Below are positions 23,909 to 32,205 of a stretch of DNA of 32,205 nt, one piece after another (positions within the stretch are counted from its first letter, which is position 1; the number at the start of each line of letters is the position of its first letter). Under the pieces are notes generated by a model. The model saw nothing but the letters and a program-made list of their open reading frames with translations, made no database searches and was not told the origin of the DNA. The translations under genes were made by a program, and so were the position numbers. The DNA lies in contig RGZA01000010.1 in the NCBI GenBank assembly GCA_010031785.1, positions 1 through 32,205 on the forward strand. Reading direction: 5' to 3'. Source of the stretch: Alphaproteobacteria bacterium. GTDB lineage: Bacteria; Pseudomonadota; Alphaproteobacteria; UBA9219; RGZA01.

Positions 23909-24817
23909 ATGATTGCCGCCCCCAAAAAATTATTGTTCATAACCTCCAACCGCCTTGGTGATGCGGTATTATCGACCGGCGTGCTGGCTAAGGCGATTGA
24001 GCGTTTTGCGCCAACGGAAATCACCATCGCCTGTGGGCCCATTCCTGCGCCGTTATTTACTGCGGTACCTAACCTTAAAAACATCATCATTTTAAACAAG
24101 CAGGAGCGGGGCCTCCACTGGCTCAAACTTTGGCAGCAGGTTGTGCCGCACATCTGGGATGTGGTGATTGATCTGCGCAATTCCGCCGTGTCCTATTTAA
24201 TCTTTAGCAAAAAAACCTTCCGCTTCACGCAAGGCGATGAGACGCGCCATAAATCTGAACAACTCGCCGATGCGCTGAAGCTCACGGATATTCCTTATAA
24301 CAAAATCTGGCTTAGCGCTGCGGCACAGCAATTAGCGCAAACAACGCTGTATGATGGCGAGCCTATTCTTGCGCTATGCCCGACCGCAAATTGGCAACCC
24401 AAAACATGGCCAGCCAATCGCTTTATTAAAGCAGCCTTGCGGTTGCCATTTCAGCGCATCGCCGTGTTTGGTGCTGAGCATGAACGCGCGCAGGCGATGC
24501 CGATCATCAATGCCTTGCGCGCCTCGCGTGATGTGATTGATCTGGTCGGTAAAACTAACCCACTCGAAGCCGCCGCATGCCTTGCGCGCTGTAATTTGTG
24601 CATTGCAAATGACTCTGGGTTGATGCATATCGCAGCCGCCATGGGCATCCCTACACTCGGCCTTTTTGGTCCAAGCAATGATGTGGAATATGCGCCGCAT
24701 GGCCCGCATACTGCTCTCGTGCGCGGTGCGCCGTTTGATTACACCGATAATCCTTTTGCCCTTATGCAGGCGATTACGGTTGATGCAGTTGTAAACGCAG
24801 CAAAAAAACTAATATAA
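23909..24817 (+). CDS. GT9-family glycosyltransferase (heptosyltransferase-like)
   Basis: About 302 residues from the ATG at 23909 (MIAAPKKLLFITSNRLGDAVLSTGVL). AAAGG 4 nt before it supports this start over an in-frame TTG at 23888. The N-terminal Rossmann domain has the GD motif of ADP-heptose transferases. The C-terminal nucleotide-sugar domain has LCPTANWQPKTWPANRF, LVGKTNPLEAAACLARCNLCIANDSGLMHIAAAMGIPTLGLFGPS. Such enzymes add heptose to the LPS inner core on the cytoplasmic face of the membrane. The donor sugar is inferred from the family only. Confidence 0.88.
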   Translation: MIAAPKKLLFITSNRLGDAVLSTGVLAKAIERFAPTEITIACGPIPAPLFTAVPNLKNIIILNKQERGLHWLKLWQQVVPHIWDVVIDLRNSAVSYLIFSKKTFRFTQGDETRHKSEQLADALKLTDIPYNKIWLSAAAQQLAQTTLYDGEPILALCPTANWQPKTWPANRFIKAALRLPFQRIAVFGAEHERAQAMPIINALRASRDVIDLVGKTNPLEAAACLARCNLCIANDSGLMHIAAAMGIPTLGLFGPSNDVEYAPHGPHTALVRGAPFDYTDNPFALMQAITVDAVVNAAKKLI

Positions 24818-24873
24818 ATAGTGCGTTAGCCTATTTCCTTTGACAAAAACATTCATTCCACGCATGTTCTTTG

Positions 24874-25028
24874 CATTCCAAGAGGTGCCCAACTTAACCT
24901 CGGATGACGTATAGGGCGGCGACCGCCGCCCCGCGAGCTTATGCGAGCGAAGCCATACGGCGTCTGAGCATAAAAAGGCTGAGAAATACTCTTTGAACCT
25001 GATCCGGGTAATGCTGGCGCAAGGGATG
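24874..25028 (+). promoter_or_regulatory. TPP riboswitch (THI element) with enlarged P3 arm
   Basis: The conserved core is present: GGTGCC (24884-24889), GGCTGAGAAATACTC (24977-24991), GAACCTGATC (24995-25004) and GGGTAATGCTGGCGCAAGGGA. P1 pairs CATTCC (24874-24879) with GGGATG (25023-25028), one G-U. It lies directly before thiC. The P3 side holds an extra structured stretch (about 24899-24968) with its own hairpins. Downstream, GCATC (25057-25061) can pair with GATGC (25089-25093) over the thiC ribosome site, so control may act on translation; no terminator with a U-run is seen. The remainder of the 24818-25096 gap shows nothing else. Confidence 0.95.
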
Positions 25029-25075
25029 GAATGGTCAAATCCATATCTCGCATTCAGCATCGCTCTTAACTGTAG

Positions 25076-26905
<1,830 letters not shown>

Positions 26906-26922
26906 TTTTTAGATGATAGTAA

Positions 26923-26952
26923 CCGTCATGCCCGCCTTCGCGGGCATGACGG
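26923..26952. repeat. core palindrome of the dispersed repeat family
   Basis: CCGTCATGCCCGC and GCGGGCATGACGG are perfect 13-nt reverse complements around CTTC. The inner part matches the core in each arm of the 5219 and 17556 elements, but no second arm is present. It lies in the thiC-pabBC gap and ends 12 bp before the pabBC start codon. Confidence 0.9.
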
Positions 26953-26964
26953 ATTGTGGGTAAT

Positions 26965-28743
26965 ATGACGTTTATTCTTCTCGACAACACTCGCGACAAA
27001 GAAGAAGGCGCATGGTTGTTTGAAAATCCCTATGACATCATTAGCGCCACTTCGCCGGATGATGTCACGCCTGCCTTAAAAAAACTCGAAAATACCAGTA
27101 AAAACGGCATTTTTTGCGCTGGCTTCTGCTCGTTTGAGCTCGCCTATGTGCTGGAGCCTTGTCTGGCGCAGCGCCTACCGCATGATCGCACCGTGCCCTT
27201 ATTATGGTTCGGTCTTTTTAAAACACGCAAAAAACTATCCTATGCGCAAGCAACTGATTTTCTAAAAAATAAACAGCATAGCGATGTGCAAGTTTCTGAA
27301 TTGCGCCCACAATGGAATGCCGCGCAATACAAAAAGCGTTTTGATGCAGCGCGCAGCTATATCATCGCTGGCGATATTTATCAGATCAACCTGACTTTCA
27401 AAACACAGTTTGAATGCATGGGCGATCCCATCGCCCTCTATTTACAATTACGTGAACAGCAACCGGTTTCCTTTGGTGCCTATATCGATGTGCCAGAATT
27501 CAAGGTGCTATCACTCTCGCCCGAATTATTCATTCGTCAAAAAGGGCAGCAGGTCGAAACGCGGCCCATGAAAGGCACCGCGCCGCGTGCTTATCTGCCG
27601 GATGATGATAAAGCGATTGCAGGAAGCCTGGCCACCGACAGTAAATCTCGCGCAGAAAACCTGATGATTGTTGATCTGATGCGCAATGATATTGGGCGCA
27701 TTGCAGAGCAGGGCAGTGTAAAAGTTGCTGATTTATTCGCGGTGGAAACCTACAAAACCCTGCATCAAATGATCTCAACGGTGCAGGCAACACTCAAGCC
27801 GGAAACAACGCTCACTGAATTCTTTAAAGCCATCTATGCGCCGGGCTCGGTGGTTGGCGCACCAAAAATTCACGCTATGGAACTGATCCATGAATTGGAA
27901 GATGCGCCGCGCGGTATTTATTGCGGTGCAATTGGCATGCTCGGGCCGGAAAGCGAAAAAGTATTTAACGTTGCCATTCGTACTGCCGTGTTATTTCCCG
28001 ATAAAGAAAAAACCTATAAGGGTGAGATGGGGGTTGGCAGCGGTATCGTGTATGACTCACGTGCCCAAAGCGAATATGACGAATGCCTGCTGAAAACAAA
28101 ATTCTTTACAGCAACACATGCGCCCTTTGGCCTGATTGAAACGCTGCGCTGCGATAAAAACGATGGGTTTTATCTGTTTGATCGGCACCTTGATCGCCTT
28201 ATTGCTTCGGCACAGTACTTTGCCATCTCCTGTGATCGCGCTGCGCTTCATATAGCGTTGCTGGATCACGTTGTGGGCCAAAAGGCTGAGCATCTGCGCG
28301 TGCGCCTTGAGCTCTCCGCCGATGCAGCCATACAGATCAGTAGCGCGCCGCTTGAAGCCATGGCCCTGCAGCAAACGCTTACTTTCACAATCGCGCCCAA
28401 ACCTATTCACAGCGCGAATGTGCACCTCTATCACAAAACCACGCAGCGCGAATTTCTTGATACGCCGCGCCAGCAATCAGGCGTGGATGAAGTCGTATTT
28501 CTCAATGAGCGTGGTGAGCTAACCCAAGGCAGCTATACAAATATATTTCTGGAGCAGGCGGATGGAAGCTACCTCACACCGCCTATCAGTGCAGGACTGT
28601 TGGCCGGAACCTTCCGTGCCGAATTCATGGAAACGCACCGCGTGATTGAAAAAACGCTCTATCCACATGACCTAACCACAGCTGAGCAGATTTATCTGGG
28701 CAATTCGGTGCGCGGTCTTTTAAAGGCAGTGCTTAAAGCTTAG
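26965..28743 (+). CDS. pabBC: aminodeoxychorismate synthase I / ADC lyase fusion (PabB-PabC)
   Basis: About 592 residues from the ATG at 26965 (MTFILLDN); a GTG at 26956 is an alternative. The N-terminal chorismate-binding PabB domain (about residues 1-370) has YIIAGDIYQINLTF, RPMKGTAPR, PGSVVGAPKIHAMELI and GSGIVYDSRAQSEYDECLLK. The C-terminal PabC domain (about 380-592) is a fold-type IV PLP lyase, with IETLRCDKNDGFYLFDRHLDRL, a Lys in YHKTTQREFLD, and ELTQGSYTNIFLE. Together they turn chorismate into p-aminobenzoate for folate, normally with a PabA glutaminase, which is not in the window. Fused forms are known in several bacteria. Confidence 0.93.
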   Translation: MTFILLDNTRDKEEGAWLFENPYDIISATSPDDVTPALKKLENTSKNGIFCAGFCSFELAYVLEPCLAQRLPHDRTVPLLWFGLFKTRKKLSYAQATDFLKNKQHSDVQVSELRPQWNAAQYKKRFDAARSYIIAGDIYQINLTFKTQFECMGDPIALYLQLREQQPVSFGAYIDVPEFKVLSLSPELFIRQKGQQVETRPMKGTAPRAYLPDDDKAIAGSLATDSKSRAENLMIVDLMRNDIGRIAEQGSVKVADLFAVETYKTLHQMISTVQATLKPETTLTEFFKAIYAPGSVVGAPKIHAMELIHELEDAPRGIYCGAIGMLGPESEKVFNVAIRTAVLFPDKEKTYKGEMGVGSGIVYDSRAQSEYDECLLKTKFFTATHAPFGLIETLRCDKNDGFYLFDRHLDRLIASAQYFAISCDRAALHIALLDHVVGQKAEHLRVRLELSADAAIQISSAPLEAMALQQTLTFTIAPKPIHSANVHLYHKTTQREFLDTPRQQSGVDEVVFLNERGELTQGSYTNIFLEQADGSYLTPPISAGLLAGTFRAEFMETHRVIEKTLYPHDLTTAEQIYLGNSVRGLLKAVLKA

Positions 28744-28752
28744 TGCCAATTC

Positions 28753-30153
28753 CTATCGAATGTACAAATGTACTTCGGGTGATTGCGCAACATCACTGCT
28801 AATATTGCTCAACGTAATGCGGTTGGGTTGCAAACCAAGCTGAATAAGCGAGCTCTTCACATTTTCAGCATTACGGTCTGCGCGTTCCAGATCACCGCCG
28901 ACCGCTGCAGGGTCATTGCTTTTCGGGCTAACGGCAACGATCGTGAAGGTCGCATCAGGCTTGCGGTCAAGTGCGGTGCTCACTGCCTGATACATCTGAT
29001 CTTCATAATCAACATGTGCCTCGTTAAAGCGCACAAGAACTAAAAGCTGTCCAAGGCTGGCCTGATCCATCGAACCGCTCACAGGGCGCGCGCCGGTTCT
29101 AGTTTGGTGATTATTAAGCGGGGATGATTGCACAGGAGAAACCGGCACGGCTGGTGGGTTGTAAACGCCATCAAGGCTGGTTGGTTCGCGCAAGCTTGGG
29201 AAACCGCTTACATCCATCTGGGTATTGGGCAAGGTGCCATAGGATGATTGAGGGCCAACAATGACCGTTTGTCCAGCAAGGCTGTTGCGGATGAGTTCGC
29301 CACGGCTGATCGCCAGAGCAAGCACTTGCAGATTTTGACGTTCGGTTGAGAGGTAGGTGTTCTGACGGCGGATGTCATCATTAATCTCACCACGAATGCG
29401 ATCGATGTTAACGGTGTTCTTGGCCACTTCATCGCGGATCAATGCAAGCTGATCATGATCTTCATCCAGCGCGCCGGAAAGTTCAAACGCTGCCTTGATT
29501 GCTTGCAGCATATAGGCTGCCTGTGATGATGAAGCAGAAAGGGTCGATGACAGCATGTTGAGCTTGGAAATGGAGTAGTTCACTTCCGTCAGGCTTTGTT
29601 CGGCTTCCGACCATTGGCGTAGCAAGATCGGGTTGCCGCGCGTGGTGCCTGCTTCAAGGCGCGCCGTAATCGCTGCAACCGTGCTGTGGAATTGAATAGC
29701 GCCCGCAGCGCCATGGCCACGCAGTTGATTGAATTCATCCACATCGCGATCAACAGCCTGACGCAGGCCAACCGCTTCATCACGCAGTTGGAATACGCGA
29801 TCCGATATAACTGAGCCGCTTGGCGGTCCAAAATCAGCAAACATATTCTGGCCGCTTGGAACGCGCACCGGTGTGCGTGAACCCGGTGCAGGTGGTGCAA
29901 CATTCACATTAATCTGACTTGGAATTTGGCTTGGCGCGGGTGGTGGTGGAAGACGCAAGCGCGTATCATCGGTCGTTGGCGCGGCGCTGCCAGAAACATT
30001 GCTTGAAATGTTGTCCGTTGGACGCACAATCATCGGGCGCAGGCTGTCATCATTAACATCTTTATCGGCTGCGTATGCAGGCATCGAAACGAGTTGCACA
30101 ATGGCCAGAGCCAGTACGGCAACTAAACGATATATATGCTTGGTCACATTCAT
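28753..30153 (-). CDS. secreted coiled-coil protein with OmpA-like C-terminus
   Basis: About 466 residues from the ATG at 30153. GAGG 8 nt upstream favours this over a TTG at 30159. A signal peptide (LVAVLALAIVQLVSMPAYA-A) is followed by a Pro-rich low-complexity stretch (about residues 40-110), a long helical, probably coiled-coil region (about 125-290, heptad-like DEAVGLRQAVDRDVDEFNQLR), a second Pro/Ser linker and a C-terminal domain of about 110 residues. That domain (DATFTIVAVSP, ERADRNAENVKSSLIQLGLQPNRITL, PEVHLYIR) resembles the second half of OmpA/MotB peptidoglycan-binding folds. I expect a periplasmic or outer-membrane structural role. No exact family is recognised. Confidence 0.75.
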   Translation of the reverse strand: MNVTKHIYRLVAVLALAIVQLVSMPAYAADKDVNDDSLRPMIVRPTDNISSNVSGSAAPTTDDTRLRLPPPPAPSQIPSQINVNVAPPAPGSRTPVRVPSGQNMFADFGPPSGSVISDRVFQLRDEAVGLRQAVDRDVDEFNQLRGHGAAGAIQFHSTVAAITARLEAGTTRGNPILLRQWSEAEQSLTEVNYSISKLNMLSSTLSASSSQAAYMLQAIKAAFELSGALDEDHDQLALIRDEVAKNTVNIDRIRGEINDDIRRQNTYLSTERQNLQVLALAISRGELIRNSLAGQTVIVGPQSSYGTLPNTQMDVSGFPSLREPTSLDGVYNPPAVPVSPVQSSPLNNHQTRTGARPVSGSMDQASLGQLLVLVRFNEAHVDYEDQMYQAVSTALDRKPDATFTIVAVSPKSNDPAAVGGDLERADRNAENVKSSLIQLGLQPNRITLSNISSDVAQSPEVHLYIR

Positions 30154-30170
30154 ACCCAAAACCTCATTTT

Positions 30171-30194
30171 GACTTAATTACGTCGACTTAATTA
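30171..30194. repeat. tandem direct repeat upstream of the secreted coiled-coil gene
   Basis: GACTTAATTA occurs twice (30171-30180 and 30185-30194) with a 4-nt spacer, a 14-bp period, just before the ribosome site of the minus-strand gene that starts at 30153. Each repeat contains TAATTA, so it could be a pair of protein-binding sites or a -10-like region. Confidence 0.6.
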
Positions 30195-30259
30195 TGGCGC
30201 ATCAGCAGTCTCGCGACCAAAGCCTAAAAACTTATGAAAGATTAATACGTTAGAAGCCT

Positions 30260-30306
30260 CTTTCCTAGCGAAGTTCGCGATAATTGGCAATGAGAAGCTA
30301 GGAAAG
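30260..30306. repeat. inverted repeat in the rnr downstream gap
   Basis: CTTTCCTAGC (30260-30269) and GCTAGGAAAG (30297-30306) are perfect 10-nt reverse complements with a 27-nt loop. It lies between the rnr 3' end and the secreted-protein gene. There is no T-run, so it is not a standard terminator. Nothing else is evident in 30195-30380. Confidence 0.6.
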
Positions 30307-30380
30307 GCGCGCCTGTTGCTGGTGGGACACAGAGATTCTGATTGATTCGCGCGGTTTTTTTAGGAATAGCGAAGCTCCCA

Positions 30381-32205
30381 TTAACGTCTGCGCTTACCTT
30401 TTTGAAAGCTGCGCTTGCCAGAGAAAGGGTGACGGCCATCGTTCTTGCCGCCTGACTTATCGCGGAATCGCTTCTCACTTCCGCTTGCCCGGCCAACAAC
30501 GCCAACAATACTAAAGCGCAAGCCGCCTACAACTGGGTCGGCTTCCACAAGCTTGACCTTCAGTGTATCGGCAAGGCGGAAAATTTTTCCGTGCTTGCTG
30601 CCCACAAGGCGCTGGTTCTGTTCATCATGATTATAATAATCATCGGGCAACTGGCTCATGGGCACAAACCCATCCGCGCCTGTTTCGGTGAGGCGCACGA
30701 AAATTCCAGCGCGCGTTACGCCGCTAATGCGTCCTTCAAATTCACCGCCAATATTGCTGGCAAGATAAAGCGAGGTGTAGCGATCGCTCGCATCGCGTTC
30801 GGCGTCAATCGCGCGGCGTTCGGTTTTGGAAATATGTTCGCCAAGTTCCTCAAGGCGCGATAGCTCATCATCGCTGATGCCATCATCACCAAGTTTGAAC
30901 AAGCGGATCAGCGCGCGATGCACAATCAAATCGGCGTAGCGGCGAATGGGAGAGGTGAAATGCCAAAACCTTTAAGGAAATCGCGCAAGTTCGCAATCTT
31001 TTCAACGCTTGGTAAATCATGCACGCGATACAGCGCGCCCATATTGCCATCTTGCAATGCGCGCGCTGCTGCCACATTGGCGAGTACCATAAATTCTTCG
31101 ATGAGTTTATGACTTTCAAGGCGCGCGCGATTACCAATCGATGAAATTTTTCCATCTTCGCTTACTTTGATTTGTCGCTCGGCAATATTGAGTTCAAGGG
31201 TGCCGCGTTTCTTGCGCGCTTCGAGTAATACGGTGTAAGCACCATAAAGCGGTTTGATGACACTATCCAAAATCGGCTTGGTCAGCTCATTCGGATTACC
31301 ATCCATCGCTTCCTGCACTTGCTCATACGTTGTGCGGGCAACCGAGCGCATTAATGCGCGGGTGAATTTGAAATGCTTAAGCTCGCCATGTTTATCAATC
31401 GTCATATGCGCAACCATGCAGGCGCGATCAACGTTAGGTTTTAAAGAACATAATTCATTGCTAAGCGCTTCAGGTAACATCGGCACAACACGGTCGGGGA
31501 AATAAACCGAATTGCCGCGTTTGATGGCTTCGCGGTCAATAATCGAATTGGATTTGACGTAATAGGAAACGTCAGCAATCGCGACGGTTAAATTCCATCC
31601 GCCCTTGTTCGATGGATTGCTATCAGCTTCTGCATGCACAGCATCATCGAAATCGCGCGCATCGGCGCCATCAATCGTGATGAGCGGGAGTTTGCGCAAA
31701 TCCGTGCGGCCTTTTAAATCCGCGCCTTCCAGTTTTTCAGAGGCAGCAACAACGCCATCCGGAAACACCCATGGAATGGAATGCTGCGCAATCGCAATCA
31801 GGCTGACGGCGCGCGGTGCATTAAGCGGACCAAGATTATCAGTAAGGCGCACCAGTTTTTTGCCAAACCTGCTTTGCGTTAAAACTTCAGCGGTGACGAT
31901 ATCGCCTTTGACTGCGGTAATCGTCTGGCCTTTGCTATCAAGAATATATTCATCGCGGTTTTTGCGGTCGGTTGGACGCAGCACCAATGCTTCGCCGCTT
32001 TCTTCAATTACGCCAACGAGCTTGGTAACAGCGCGCGGCAATTTCTTGATGGGCCTTGCGGTATAATCACCGCGCCCCTGATGCTCAAGGCGTACGAGAA
32101 CGCGATCGCCCTTGGCCAGGCTTTCAAGCTTTAGCGTTTTTGCCTGATGATGCGAGATATGCACTTGAATGCGCGCATTGCGGTCATTCTGTTGTTCTAG
32201 CGGAC
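30381..32205 (-). pseudogene. rnr: ribonuclease R, internally deleted and frameshifted, 5' end beyond the window
   Basis: The reading frame is open to the right window edge (PLEQQNDRNARIQVHISHH), so the gene starts outside. It encodes RNase R cold-shock-like and RNB parts: GDRVLVRLEHQG, ITIDGADARDFDDAVHAE with the metal-binding Asp cluster, FPDRVVPMLPEALSNELCSL, and AREEFMVLANVAAA-like residues near SHKLIEEFMVLANVAAAR. After NLRDFLKGFG it runs into a stop at 30926. The next frame continues with HFTSPIRRYADLIVHRAL, the S1 domain (GEFEGRISGVTRAGIFVRL) and a basic tail. Around 30962/30963 roughly 50-60 residues normally found between these motifs are missing, and the frame changes. Confidence 0.85.

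Overview
The window looks like chromosomal core DNA of an alphaproteobacterium with moderate GC content. The lineage evidence is a circularly permuted two-piece tmRNA gene (ssrA), an alpha-type SspB with the conserved C-terminal VVISLDQFRKK motif, a COQ9-family gene divergent from rpsU, a divK-pleD operon laid out as in Caulobacter, an EipB/DUF1849 envelope protein, and an AspRS of the kind usual in bacteria with GatCAB. I cannot name the genus. No rRNA, tRNA, prophage, intact IS or CRISPR array was seen.

Layout. 1-456: a possible remnant of a REP-associated transposase gene, then a small secreted His-rich protein. 547-3299 (-): rpsU, a GT2 lipid-linked glycosyltransferase and a GT39 membrane glycosyltransferase. 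3493-5102: COQ9, an orphan 114-aa ORF and sspB. 5219-5745: a long inverted-repeat element and permuted ssrA, whose encoded tag reads ANDNVAPQDEIAIAA; sspB lies just downstream on the same strand. 5880-9791: thyX, a hairpin cluster, nhaA and prfC. 9837-10483 (-): a HI1419/HI1420-type toxin-antitoxin pair with a promoter that implies a leaderless transcript. 10492-14269: divK-pleD, eipB and a second diguanylate cyclase behind a sigma-54-type promoter. 14284-14944: a higBA module with a 12-bp-arm operator. 14975-15594: a LysE-family exporter pseudogene. 15601-18836: aspS and rnd around a second inverted-repeat element. 18968-23878: a small orphan ORF, ppk1, sixA, a WD40 protein and ygfZ. 23909-28743: a GT9 glycosyltransferase, a TPP riboswitch with an enlarged P3 arm, thiC and a pabB-pabC fusion. 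28753-32205 (-): a secreted coiled-coil protein and an RNase R gene with an apparent out-of-frame internal deletion, cut by the window edge.

How the genes fit together. tmRNA and SspB are two parts of one ribosome-rescue and ClpXP-delivery pathway. DivK, PleD and the second GGDEF protein form a phospho-relay and c-di-GMP group. ThiC (thiamine pyrimidine) and PabBC (p-aminobenzoate for folate) are cofactor genes, and YgfZ is a folate-dependent Fe-S factor. The two toxin-antitoxin modules, the lysE pseudogene, the repeat elements and the possible transposase remnant are the accessory or decaying material. The broken rnr is the most surprising lesion, and an assembly error must be excluded first.
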